A DNA stretch of 64,000 nucleotides from Centrapalus pauciflorus (lineage: Eukaryota > Streptophyta > Magnoliopsida > Asterales > Asteraceae): positions 124,001-188,000 of the forward strand of contig JAANYP010003852.1 of assembly GCA_020465985.1 (NCBI GenBank), given 5' to 3'. This document shows, in pieces, positions 24,876 to 37,525 of this stretch. The translations under genes and the position numbers were made by a program. The notes under the pieces were generated by a model. That model had not been told where the DNA came from, did no database searches, and worked only from the letters and a program-made list of their open reading frames with translations. Positions within the stretch are counted from its first letter, which is position 1. Every line of letters starts with the position of its first letter.

Positions 24876-26990
24876 CACCTATGATCTGTGGTCATGTAAG
24901 TTTTGGTATTTTTCATAGTTTATGAATTACTTTGTTAGCATTTTGATTTAGATGTTAGTAACCCTAACCATAGTGTGATTTTATTTTGCATTTGCTTAGT
25001 AGATTGAATCCTAGTTTAGATGATAACGTTATTGGATTGAATTATTTTTTTGATTTCGTCGGATGATTTGATTATATTTGTTTGGTAAAGTCTCGAGATT
25101 TTCTACATATTCAATAAATTCAATTCATTGTGTAGCGAAAGCTTTTTTGTGTTGTTATTTATTTCGACTTGTTGATTTATAAAAATTGTTTCTTGGAATT
25201 GGAACCGGTAAAAATAAGTTATTGAGGTTTTCAAGTTTATAGACTTTACAAGTGAATTTACATTGAGTCAATCCATCTTGTAGGACTTGGATTGCTATCA
25301 TCAAGACTAGAGAGATTGATTCTAAGTGAATGCATTGTTCTACCATTAATACAATCCATTACTTTATTCGTTCTTCTTCATACGGATAGTCTAAATGAGT
25401 TCATTGTTTAAATTTTCATAGTTAATAGAAAATCTAAAACTTATTGTCCGCGATTATTTAGTAACCTAAGGCTTCTTATCTATTATCAATTAGAGAACTA
25501 AAATGAAGTGAATAATGCTATTTCTCATGAGAATTTAAAAAAAGTTCTTTCATCTTTTATGATATTGTGCAAATCGCATCAAAATCTCATACGTTGAGTT
25601 TATTTTTAGATGTGTATTGCTAAAATGAACCTCCTAATTAATAAAGAAACAATATCAATAAATCAATAATGGGTTCTACTCACATCATGCACAATAAAGA
25701 ATTAAATAATTACTATTCACGACTTAACAACTCTAACATGCATCACAATAATAAGTTTTGGAGGAAAATATGACGTCAATTGTTACTTTATTGGTTGTAT
25801 ATTTAATTATTTATTTTTAAAAATTGATAATTTTAATTGTATAAATTTAAACTTGACTTGCATTAATTATGTTATTGAACATTTTTTAAACAAAAATATA
25901 ACGTCAGTTATGCTCTCTTAATTTATTGTCATATATGGTTTTGTCTTTATGATAATTTAATTTATTATAATTTTTAGTAATACAATATATTTAATTTTTA
26001 TTATAATATTCTCTTAGTTTCTATATATTTTTATCTATGTTTTTTTATTTTGGTTAAACAATCCTATATACTTTATATCTTGTATAAAATAAACTTTTTA
26101 TTATTATTATATTTTCTTTGTATGGTTAACTTCAGTTAATTCAAAATAAATTTTCAATACTAGCTATGATATTGAATATATAAAAAGGTATATATATTAA
26201 ATCAAAATATGATATTTAACTTTTAATTAGTTTACTATTAGTTTTTCACTTGATTAATGTTGTAAAAAATCCACCATCTTTTTATATTTTAGCGATTAAG
26301 TCCCTAAACATTTTAATTTATCAGTTGTATTTTACCGGCTAATCCGGTAGCCGGTCAAAGTTACATACTTCTGAATAAGACATTCATAGTTTAGAGACTT
26401 AAACAATTACAAAAAAATAAAATAAAAAATTAGCGACTTAATTGAAAAAATGAGAAAATTTGATTGGAATTTTTCAATATTAACCCTTTAATATTACACA
26501 AATTCCAACCTCTTTATTTATCAAGACTAAGTTCCATATATCAATTGATATGATTTTTTATTTTCTCAAAATAAATATTATTCTCGTTTGTTAAGTAGAA
26601 CAATATAAAAAGGCCAAGTATGAATGGAAACTTGATGATAAAAGAATTTATTTCAGGAAAATTATTGATAATTCAATAGTTGGGATGGACCAAGAAATTA
26701 TGTTTGGACAAGACATCCATCTAAACTAAAAATTAAATATTTATGATTGTGGCCTGTGGGTAATAGATAAACTAAATAATTGAATATACAATATGAAGGT
26801 GTAGCTAAGGAATGTCTTTAAGAGACCACACATGTTCTTTTTTCTTCTTTTTTTTTTCTTCTTATAGTTTATTACTCATATCATCATATTTTGGATGTAA
26901 ACTTGTAAGGCGTTTGTTTTATAGATTTTCTTGTAAGATTTATATATTATCATAACATTTGTATTTTTTGGCATTTTCAAAAACACATCG
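24876..26990. other. Long AT-rich spacer, nothing recognised
   Basis: No gene, RNA gene or clear repeat boundary. Very low GC throughout, with many TTTATT-type runs. Confidence 0.4.
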
Positions 26991-27160
26991 AGATTTTGAA
27001 ATTGGGATTTCCAGCGCAAGCACAAAGCTGCCCAACGCCATCCCGTGCCAAGAGACGTTGCCACTGAGCTGCCCAGTGACATCCCCATGCCAGGCATAAA
27101 TCTGACACAGCGACATAGTTGTCCAGCGCTCTCCACATGCCAAATTGTTGAAATGCAAGG
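26991..27160. repeat. GC-richer island with AGCGC/CATGCCA words
   Basis: Stands out from the AT-rich surroundings. Contains 'ccagcgc' near both ends (27012 and 27122) and several CCATCCC/ATGCCA words. It is probably a fragment of a repetitive element. The open frame across it shows no protein family. Confidence 0.35.
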
Positions 27161-27775
27161 GGATGGTTGAGTTTTCATCTTACGAAGATAAGTGAGATTC
27201 TTGAAATCCTGGGAATTTAAATCCCTGCTTAGATCCGCAAACCAAAATGCACATTTAAAAGATGTTAGAGCTTTTTTTTAAAGTCTACTCTTCTCTTTCT
27301 ACATCTTTTTAAAGATTAAAAAATAATTTATTTCCAAATAAATGATTTGTTACTAAACTCACTTCATATTGTATCGGTGTTATTTTGTCAAAAAGAACAC
27401 TTCAAAGAAATCTGAGATATGGACTTTGGAGTAGGAGTGTAGGACGATGGATGATTGTTTGAACTCTGGACAATATATACTCGCTGTTAAATTTTTTTTT
27501 TTTACCTTACTCTTTATGTATCGTTGATATTATTAATTTGTTTTCTTAGATTTAAGTAATAACTTTATAAATTCATAAACGTTTTTTCTTGATATACAGC
27601 AAATTAGCAATAAACCCCCAATAAAACCAATGACAAAGCCCACATCAGTACTTGTCTATATGGGCTTTGGGGCTTGCTCTATTACGCCCATCCCAATCAT
27701 GCTCTTTTCAAAGCTTGGAAGCTATTAATTTATATCACTATATAAATTTTGTTATTTGTTTATGATATATAATTA

Positions 27776-28221
27776 GGTTCAAGATCTTTGGAAAACCATC
27801 TTTGACTGGAATATTGGAAAATCATATTAAATGTGCATGTTCATTACGGTAAAATTTTAAATTTAATGAACAACTACAATATACATATGTTCAAATGTGC
27901 ATTATTATTGACTAGTTCACACTTCACACCATTTACATGTTCATTAGAATAAAATGTTTCATTTCATGCAAAATAATAATATGCACATGTTCAAATGTGC
28001 AATATGCATGAACATGTGTATATTACGCATTTTTGCATGAAATTAAACATTTTGTCTTAATGAACATGTAAATGATATGAATTAGTTAATCATAATGCAA
28101 TTTTGAACATATGTATATTATAATTTTACATGAAATTTAACATTTTATCATAATGAACATATACATTTGATATGGTTTTCCAGTACTCCAGTCTAATATA
28201 GTTTTCCATGGATCTCGACCC
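27776..28221. mobile_element. TIR element, 446 bp, with 10-bp flanking duplication TATATAATTA
   Basis: The left end GGTTCAAGATCTTTGGAAAA and the right end, whose reverse complement is GGGTCGAGATCCATGGAAAA, continue as inverted repeats for about 46 bp (both include GACTGGA and end near TTGGAAAA/CTGGAAAA). TATATAATTA stands at 27766-27775 and 28222-28231. A 9-11-bp duplication suggests a Mutator-like origin. The interior is rich in GAACATGT/ACATGTTC words. The right terminus resembles the end of another element at 42525-42565. Confidence 0.75.
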
Positions 28222-28231
28222 TATATAATTA

Positions 28232-29228
28232 TATGTTTGAATTTTGATAATTTATTAGATAAGGCATGGAAAAAAATTTAATATGAAACCATCTATACTA
28301 TTCTTAACAAGCTTTGAGTAACTATCATAATGGTCTAAATTAACTAAATGGTTTTTTGTTTACTTTTTAATATAATCATTAAAAAGTTATTTAAAAGTAA
28401 ATGGTTGCTTAATAATTTTATTATAAAATAAGCAAATAGGGCCTAAGGCCAGATGAATTTTGATTAGCAATTGGGCATATATCCGAAGGGGTACTAGTGG
28501 TCTGCCACAAAGATGAAGCCAATGAAGAAAATTGTGTCGAGGTGAATTCATATACCATGTGACAAACAATTTGACAACTTAATAGATGTATTTACATTTC
28601 TTACATGCCTAATATCTAAAAGCAGTAGAAATACTCTTTTCGTGGGAAGGTAGAGATTATAATATATTACAAGATTACAATGTTGCTTACTCCTTCCGTT
28701 CCCCAATCTTATATTGATTCGATCATCACTGTTGTTTTTTTAGAACCCTTCTTGAATATTGTTGCCGACAATATCATAAGGTAAATTGTAATTCACGGTT
28801 TTCTTTATATCATGAAGAGCAAATTTCAGTTGAGAAAAGACTAGGATTCATCGATGATAAAGTGAATTTGATAAATTTGATTGATTAATCATGAATTATA
28901 TAAATTTAGAAGTTATCATATGATTACAATCAATGTTTTCCTAAAAGCAGGGAACAAAACCATGCTAGTTGCTACCCCACGTACCCAAAAAAAAAGGAGG
29001 AACATCATTTATCATTTGCAACTTTAATAAAATATAAATATAAATATAATAAATATTTCCAGAAATAATAATTTGGATACATGGATTTCTCTCTAACTGG
29101 TTGGATATCATGGTTACTCAAAAACATATTTCCAAGTAATATCGATTAAACCCACTTAATAATAGTTTCTTGCATTGGAGATGCATATAAAAGGGATAAA
29201 CAATCCATCAAAGCTATAGTTCATAAAA
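28232..29228. other. Intergenic, no gene
   Basis: AT-rich; no supported feature. Confidence 0.4.
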
Positions 29229-31010
29229 GGGAAAATTATACAAAAATTCTTAAAAATATAAAAAAATTTCGATTAATTTCTTATTTCATTTTTTTTCTAG
29301 ATAAACCCTTAAACTAATTAAAATCTATAGAACTGTTTAAAGATAACTTGAAACATGCTAAGCAGTTTTTCTTGCTTAACTTATTTTGTAAAAAATCATC
29401 AAAATATAAAACTTTTTCGATTAAGTCTTAATTTATTTTGTAATTATTATTATTGAAAAAATTTTAATTACATTAGAATTATTTATTTACAAATTTGAAA
29501 TTTTCATAAGATTTTAGATTATTTTTATATTTATGGCTTATTTATTTACTTTTATATTACGATTATTTATTAACAATTATATATCATATCATTGTTTATT
29601 TAAGATTATTTTATGAACTCTTTTAGTTTACAATTTTTAATAAAAGAAGACGAACTATTCAGGTTTATGCTTTTTTTGATCGGGAAATATAACGAACCCT
29701 TCTAATTTCATTTTTGGATCATAAATAAAATAGTTGCAGTTTTTTTTGTTCAGAATAACGGAAGAGAAAAAATTAAATACATTGGTTCGATTTAAACGAT
29801 CGGGAAAAAAATGTTAGCCCAATTCGATTTTTAATTTTTCGAACGAAAAAAAAAACTTCAATTAAGTTTTAATTATTTCGAATGGATAAAAGTATGAATC
29901 ATTCTGATTATTAAATTCGTGAGTATATAAAATTATAACTTATTTCATTTTTCTAAACAAAAATTGCTGCAACTATTTATTTACGATCCAAGATAACGAT
30001 TAACCCTTAACTAAAATAGCTACAGCTATTTTGATTTTTTTCTGATCGGAAAAAACAACGAATAAATCCGCTTTAAATTTTGATGGTAAACAAATTTTAA
30101 AATGTTTTTAATATTTCCGAACGAAAAAACTATGACCAATAGATTTTTAGTTTTTTCGTACAGAACAATTTGTAATTCATTCCTTTTTTCTGAACAAATA
30201 TAACTAACTACAACAATTTATTTATGATCGAAAATGATGATTGTTTATAAAAGTTTGAAAAAATAAAAAACAAAATGATTCTTATTTTTATCGAAAAGTT
30301 GCGAATCAAAAGATTTAATATAATAAACATAAATAAACAATGGTACAATACATAATAATATAAACATAAATGAATATCCAAAGTATATATAAAAATAATT
30401 TTAAATGTGAAGAAAAAATTAAAATCGTAAATAAATAATTTTTACTATAATTAAAAGATTAGGAATAATATAGTAGTAGTTATAACAACAACAATAACAA
30501 AACTAATGAGAGACTTAATCGGAAAAGTCTTATGTGGTATTTGGTTCACGGAATGAAATTCGATGGAATTGAAATTGAGATTTTATTTATTAATTTGGTT
30601 GATAGTGAATGTAGAAGATAATTTTTATTGGTTAGAGATATAGGTAGTAATCTAATTCATGTATAGGTTGGAATTTGATTCATATATAATTGGAAATAAT
30701 ATCAAATTCCTATAAACAAGGAAATTTGATGGTAAATACATAAAATTTAACCATTTACATTAGTTACCAAAAATGATAAACAAGCTAAATTTAAATTCCA
30801 ATTCCATCGATTTCTATCACACGAACCAAACACCACCTTATACATTGATTGTTTTTGCAAAATATATTTAAGCATGTTAATCTGTTATAACAGGTTGACA
30901 AATGAATTTAAAAATATTTAAGCAGTTTGGTAAGTTATCAGTAAAAAAAATGATGATTTAATCGAAATTTTTTTTGTAACTTTATGATTTTTTACATAAT
31001 ATTCCCTACA
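29229..31010. mobile_element. TIR element of about 1.8 kb with internal CGAACGAAAAA repeats
   Basis: The left end GGAAAATTATACAAAAATTC and the right end, reverse complement GGAATATTATGTAAAAAATC, are imperfect inverted repeats that both run on into ATTTCGATTAA. A compact relative lies at 37195-37525. The inside (29660-30310) repeats short words such as GATCGGGAAA, TTTCGAACGAAAAA and ACGATTAACCC many times. It contains a nested Harbinger-like MITE at 30533-30837. No coding. Confidence 0.5.
30533..30837. mobile_element. Harbinger/Tourist-like MITE, 305 bp, TSD TTA
   Basis: The ends TGTGGTATTTGGTTCACGGA and, reverse-complemented from the right, GGTGGTGTTTGGTTCGTGTG are inverted repeats. TTA flanks both sides (30530-30532 and 30838-30840). 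A 3-bp TTA/TAA target duplication is typical of PIF/Harbinger MITEs. Internal GGAATTTGAT words are shared with 48008-48333. Confidence 0.8.
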
Positions 31011-31760
31011 TAAAATTGTATCTTCATATTAGAATGAAGCATCCTTAATTATTAAGTAGTGGACCCGTGCGTTGCTCGGGTGGTGTGCAATCACATCAAA
31101 TTTTTTTAATTGAATAATGACACAATTAAAATGTTTTTTATTTAAGAAAAATATATGTCTTTTACGAAAATTTTTTTTTTCTTAATCATGAATATTAATT
31201 ATTGCACAAAATTATATTCACGTCTATACATATCTAGTTCAACACATGTGAGTTAATCGAGAGACTGATTTTTAATTAAAAAACGTGTATTATTATTATT
31301 ATTATGAAGTATATAGTAAAAAAAATAATTATAATTTAAGATAAAATCAAAACCCATCATTTCTTATAGAAATAAAAATACATGCGTATGTCTGATCCAC
31401 ATTTTTTACATTTCGATATACAATTTATTATAATTATTTATATTTACAGTTTGTCGGTTTATTTTTATCAACATTCAAATATTAATTTTATTGTAACACC
31501 AACTATATTCAATTATACACTTGTTTTCTATCATAATTATTATTATATTTTGTTCAGTAAAAATCAAGTTAGTTTTATTAATTTGGTTGTCTGATTAAAT
31601 ATTTTACTATTTACTTATTGTCAGTGATTTATACACAATAAAATTTTTTGTCATCCGTAACAATAAACACGTATATATGGAATTGTCGTAAAAAGTATTG
31701 AAATTACTATTATTATATATAAATAATTAACACACACACACAATATGTATGGTTTAGAAG
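31011..31760. other. Intergenic; Helitron-end remnant near 31060
   Basis: 'gacccgtgcgttgctcgggt' at about 31061-31081 is hairpin-like and reminiscent of a Helitron 3' end in reverse orientation, but the CTAG and 5' end are missing. Otherwise AT-rich spacer. Confidence 0.3.
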
Positions 31761-32105
31761 AGTATCACTCATTATGCAACACACCAGATAGTACCACATT
31801 TACAAAAAATTAAAATTATTTCATAAACATTTTTTAATTAACATTATAAAGATGAGATGCAAATTTCACATACATTCACATCTCCTAATTCATTAAAAGT
31901 TATGTAAATTTACACTTATATAAAATTGCATTTATGTGAACGTACATTTATGTATGCATGATTTTATTCACTTAGAATGTGTGAGTGTGCGTAAAATTTA
32001 TATATCATATTTGTAATGTAAACTAAAATATGTTTATGAAAAAAATTTCAACAAAATTATTTTTAACAATGGTATCTTCTGGTGTGCTACATAGTAAGTG
32101 ACACT
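31761..32105. mobile_element. MITE of 345 bp with about 40-bp terminal inverted repeats
   Basis: The left end AGTATCACTCATTATGCAAC continues to 'acacaccagatagtacca'. The right end reverse-complements to AGTGTCACTTACTATGTAGC and 'acaccagaagatacca'. About 40 bases pair with few mismatches. No target duplication could be fixed and no coding is present. Confidence 0.7.
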
Positions 32106-32109
32106 TACT

Positions 32110-33029
32110 TGAATTTACATAATGAAATTAATTATTGCTAAAAAAAGTAAAAAAAAAAAAAATAGAAGTGTCCAAAATGTGTCCAGTGCTTAGAAACCTT
32201 CATCCCCCAATTTACTTTATTCCATCTTATCCAATTGTTCGGATTCTCTCTCATTTCTTTTAAACATCATATACCATATCAAGTGGAAACCTAACCCCAT
32301 TTCTGCCGCTCCTCCACCGGTGATGAAAGCATCGGTCACGCCACCGATCATGGTCTTCCGACCACTTCTTGCCCAGACTAAAGTGTCGTCTCTCATTCAG
32401 ACGTATACCCACGCAATCATCGTCATCATACAAGCATCACTCTCCCTTTCGTCGAGCACAATCTAGTTTGAGGTATTATTTTGTTTTAGATTTGAGTTTG
32501 GGTTTCGTTTCGGTTTCCTTTATTGTGTGTGGTTTTAACATGCATTTTGATGTGGTTATAGATCCGAGTTTGGGTTGATTAGGGTTTCAGATTAGTGACT
32601 TCATTTGCTTTAGAAATCTATTTTTGCATTGTCTATCTTTTATTAAAATCCATTTCTAGATTTTGTTTCATTTAGGATATTAGCTTAAACCAAGTTGTTG
32701 TCTTCAATCAAACGGATTGAATTTTCATCGTCAATTTGTATCGATTATAAAATATTTAAGGAAAACTTTGTTGTGTTCCCAATAGTGGTATAGACATAGA
32801 CGTTCTTGTTATTTCCATATAAAATCCTTCAAAGTGGTATAGGATTTATAAAAAAGGTTCATCGATGGATTATCACTTTCAATATCACTCCCCATAGGTT
32901 TTTTCTAATAGTTATTTATTATTTATTATTTTTTCATATGTGTTTAATTGTCTTTCTATTTATTGATTTTGGTTTATGTGTTAAATAAAAGGAGTCTCCA
33001 TCAAATTCATATCCATCATAATTTCAAGT
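32110..33029. other. Possible 5' part of the decayed VAP-like locus; no clear exon
   Basis: A CT/CA-rich, GC-richer stretch at 32270-32460 looks like a former leader or first exon, but I find no recognisable protein in any frame. Confidence 0.3.
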
Positions 33030-34885
33030 TGCAATCAAAGAAAAGTATTGTGTAAGACTTCTTTTATGACGGGTTAAATTCATGTTGTGTAAACATACAT
33101 ATGAATAGAATCATACATATGAATAGAATCATCAATTTGACCTTTGTTGCTAATAATTTTTTAGCTTCATTTGAAATGTTTTGGTGGGTATTATAGAAAG
33201 TTCATGTCTACACACACCAATGTCTATAATCTCAACAGTTAATTTTTGTACCTCACTATTGATTATTTGTATACATATTTGTTGGTTTTGTGTAAAAAAT
33301 CCGACATACAATTTTTGGTGCATGGTTTTTCATATTATATGTAGTTTTCATTGTATTGTATATGTACTTTTCATCTTATATTCTTGTATAATACATGTTA
33401 ATAAATATTTAATATCTATCAAAATTTTATAATAGATAGTAAATATTTAAGAGTTTTCAAGAAAATATAATGTTAATTTCAATCCTGCATTTTAATCATC
33501 CAATCTTTTCGTCGGTGACGCAGTTACTATGCAAGCGCAAAAGGCAGCTCCTGGGCATATGATATGCAAAGACAAGTTCTTAGTTCGAACTTCAAAGTAC
33601 AATTGTCCCAGAGGGAACAAAGGAAGAGGATGTTACCTCTAACATGGTTGGTTTTTCATGAAGATGTTGGCTTTGATGTATTTTATCTATCTGATTATTC
33701 AATTTGGCAGTTCAATAAAGAGGATGGTAAGATTGTTGATGAAAATCGGCTAAAAGTGATCATCGGCTCCCATCAGACTCACAAGAACCTTCACCAATGA
33801 AGGAAACATCAAAGTTGGTGCAAAGTAATGAAGGAAGCGAACTAAAAGATGGCTTAGTTAAAAAACGTAGCTCTAATGCTAAGGTAAGAGCTTATTTTAC
33901 CGGTGCTATGTGAGCATGGTTTTGTTCATAGTAATTATTTATGTTTCTTAACTACATATACGCCCAAGTTCTGTTTTATATGAACTCGGTGATTGATAAT
34001 TTATTTTGAACTTATGCCAGTTTGACGAGGGCATGGAAGTGTCTAAAGGAGATGGTAAAAGTGTAGAGGTGACAAGGAAGGAAGAACCTGTGAGAAGGCC
34101 TGAAGAAGCTGTAAAAAGGAATGGTGATATACTGACATTATAAAATAAAGAAATGAATATATAAAAAGAAATGAAGAATTTATATAGATGATTGATACAG
34201 AATAGTTGAAATTGGTCAAACATGTTGAAGAGATGAAGTCAAAAGTGAAGGAACTTGAGTCAAAGGACTCAAAGCTTAGCGAGGTCGGTTATTGTTATCA
34301 TTTTCCATTCCTAGTGATTGCTTATGGATTTACCTTTTCAAATATGATCAAGTCATTTGTTACCTACGCTAGAAGTCATAAAACAAAATTTTCTTGTCTT
34401 TAATGGAAACATATATATATTTTTTTAAATCTATAAAAGCCAATCGATTTTCTTTTTTGCTAATACTATACATACTGAAGCAAAACGCATAAGCTGCTAC
34501 TTGAGGTTTTTTTTTAAATAAAGAAGAGCAATGATGGAGGTTTATATTAACTTCAAAGTTATTAAAATCCAAACCTATTTGTGGGTACTAACACTTACGT
34601 AGTCATGTGATCAGACCGACTGTTGGTTACGATCGGTCGATCCCGTTAGTTCCTTTGATTAATTTTGTCCTTGCTATCTATATACTTAACTTCATTAGCA
34701 TTGATTCATTGATTTATGTGAATATGTGCATACATGCCATGTGGATTTGTTAACTGGCTTCTTTATATATGGATGTTTGGATTAATAAAATGTTGTTGAC
34801 TTCTTCAGGAAAAAGCAACTATTTTACATCTAGCAGAAGAAAAAAATCGGCTAGTCAAGAGAAGTACTTCTTACAGGAGAATTGG
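33030..34885 (+). pseudogene. VAP27-like (MSP-domain) gene remnant
   Basis: Pieces of a VAMP-associated protein are scattered in exon-like blocks. A weak match to the KYCVRP region lies near 33035-33060. MQAQKAAPGHMICKDKFLV follows at 33529-33590. FNKEDGKIVDENRLKV starts at 33710 after an acceptor-like TTGGCAG. Past a frameshift near 33755-33765 a Ser/Pro-rich linker runs to a GTAAGA donor at 33884. A coiled-coil-like stretch (KHVEEMKSKVKELESKDSKL) is at 34215-34277 and another block (LAEEKNRLVKRSTSYRR) at 34828-34881. VAP27 proteins tether the ER to other membranes and bind FFAT motifs. The core of the MSP domain and the C-terminal membrane anchor are not found. The frame breaks argue for a pseudogene; the downstream blocks belong to it only by position. 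Confidence 0.5.
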
Positions 34886-37194
34886 TATGTCTTATAAATC
34901 CATTTATATGTTGCAAGTTTCTCAGTTGATTTAAGTGTCTGGTTTTATCGTCTTTAATTTGTTTAAGATTGCTCAAGTTTCATTTGATTAAGTTTAGACA
35001 GATGACATCATATTGGTCTTTTGATTTGAGTTATAAGTATAGGCTTATATGATTACTGTGAACACATAAATATTTTGCCAAAATCTTTAAGTGGACTTAA
35101 ATGGTTAAAAATTTACACTCACTTTGAATGTTGGATATTTATAGTTCTAAATGGTTTAGCTGAAATGTATAATGGTTTGTTCACAATAAGAATGCAATTT
35201 AGTTTATGTAATGATAAACGAATGAAAATCAAATAAGCATAGTTTATTTGTATAGGAACTTCTGCACCCCCACCTGCCACCTCCCCTCCAATAACACACA
35301 CATCCAAAGAAACTGCTCCTTTGATGAGATAAAATTTTTGAATGTTTTTCTTTCCATTTCTAAGTATCTATTTACATGTCAAGTAGATTATTCATTTAGC
35401 TTTGTAATTGGTAACAATTGTTTTACAGGATCCGTTGAGAAGTAAGAGACACAGAGCTCAGTTCGGATTCCCGTTCCAAAACTATATTTATCGGTAAGAA
35501 TCAACTTTTTCTCTTATATGCAAACACCCCCTAAATCTAAATGTAGAATGCAAATTGGTTAAAGTGAAATTAAACCCGCAACGAATATCACGATTATGTG
35601 TAAAGTATAAACACAAATAAAAAACACTTATGAAAAAGGGAACTGACACTAACCCTCGACCAAAATTCCCATCAAAATAGCTTCAGTACCACTAGTTGAA
35701 AACTTTAGCTTCCTCACCTCCAATTTGCAAACGACTTTAATCCTTTCAATGACCATCTAACATTCATTTCATCCATTAGAAAATCTTACCATTTCATTTA
35801 GAAGGATATAAAAACTACTCACTTGGGAACTTTGCCAGTAGAATTAACCCTCTCTGGATTTCTGCAACCGTAAAAACCAGTTAATTTCAAATATCTTCAT
35901 CCTTTAATTTATTAAAAATTGGATCTTTAGATTCATAAAATAAAGAAAGAAAAACTCACACAGTTGGAGTTTGAATGCAACAGCGGCAGCGATGGGTTGG
36001 ATCTTTGTTAGTCCTCCCTAGTGAGTTTTACAACACTGATAAATTTATTACGAAGAACATTGCAAAATCTGGATTTTTTCTTGATTTGACATTTTGTATG
36101 ATACTTCAATTTGATATTACTCTTTGCATTCAAAAAAGTAGTAGATCGTTCATTCTTTTTTAACATCTTTGTGTTTCATCTCGTACAATAGATTAATTGA
36201 ATAGAATAAATTTTTTTGGCTAAAACATAGAGATTAATGAAAGATTTACCTTTGTATGTACTTGTTATACAATGTTTCTTTTTGCAGACAGGTTGAATCA
36301 GCAGTGGAAAACATAGAAGTTGGATTCATATATACTTTGCTGGAGAAAGCATGCAGAGTATAAAGAACAAAGCAAATATTAACGTGATGCAAATGATGTA
36401 GCAGAAAGCGATGAATATAAAGAGGTAAATATTAGTAGAAGTTTAAATCTAGACATTATCAGGAAGTTTGTTAACCATATTCTAGTTTGAATCTATCCAA
36501 TATTCCAGCTGTATTGAACTTATCTGGATTTTTAAGTTCTGAATTTATGCTAGACATAATTATCTAGAATTTGTGACTATGAAGGCGATGGAAATTACAA
36601 TTTTCTACTTTGAATCTTTTTTTTTTTTGCAGGTTCTGTTGAGATTATTTGTGATGAACTGGTCATGGAAGTATTTAATTTTCAGGTTTGAACCTTTTTT
36701 TTAGTACTTTCTGTTGTAATATTATCCAGAATTTTAAAGATTGTTACCTAATCTGATTTGTATTGACTGAAATTGAGCCAGATTTACGATTTTTTTAGAA
36801 GTCAACAGAATCCCATTATTTTATTATAAAATTTATTTTATTGGTAGAAGTTCTAGATAAATAACAGTTTGAAACTTTGAATCATAGTTTGAATCATATT
36901 GTGATGTAGCCTTTAAAATCTGAATTTTACCCAATGAGATGCTGCCAAATCAGCATTAAAAGTAGGAATTATAACCAATAGTAGAATGTCACGTCAGCTT
37001 TTTTCTCTCTGCTCCGTCGGCAATATATATATATAATTTGAATCCAATAGCCAAACATCAATGAAAATCACCAATTTATAAATGTCCTTCGACAAAGATG
37101 AGCCAAAAGCTAAGAACACGATCATGAAGAAAGATGTATAGTTATTGGACACCAAGTGAGTGAGTATTCATGTATAACGAATGGTTACTTAAAA
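34886..37194. other. Mostly intergenic; unassigned exon-like pieces
   Basis: A Pro/Thr-rich block at 35257-35330 ends in a TGA-type stop in the frame that would follow the preceding block. A piece after TTTTTGCAG at about 36288 looks exon-like. Neither matches a family I know. The rest is AT-rich spacer. Confidence 0.3.
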
Positions 37195-37525
37195 TTCATT
37201 TGAAAAACCATAAATGTATAAAAAAAATTTGATGAAGTCCTCCTTTCATTTTTTTTTTTCCTGATAAGTTCCTAAACCAATTAACACTCATAGAATCAAG
37301 GTAACTTGCAACCTGCTAAGCAGGTTACCGTGCTTAATCGAAAAGGTTTTATTCTTTGATGATTTTTGCAAAATAGGTTTATGCATGTTAACCTATTATA
37401 ACAAGTTAAAGGGTGAAATTAAAAGATTTAACCAGTTTAGAGATTTATTAGGAAAAAAAATGAAATGAAGACTTAATCGAAAAACTATTATACTTTGATG
37501 GTTTTTTTTGCGTAATTTTCCATTT
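37195..37525. mobile_element. Compact self-inverted element related to 29229-31010
   Basis: The left arm (about 37200-37290) and the right arm (about 37430-37522) are imperfect inverted repeats containing CATTTTTTTTT and ATTTCGATTAA-like words. The middle has ACCTGCTAAGCAGGTTACC and ACCTATTATAACAAGTT palindromes. Shares termini and middle motifs with the 1.8-kb element near 29.2 kb. Confidence 0.5.

Noticed and set aside
26876..27178. 100-codon minus-strand frame over the GC-richer island
   Set aside because: No recognisable domain; the island looks like a repeat fragment and overlapping frames are equally open.
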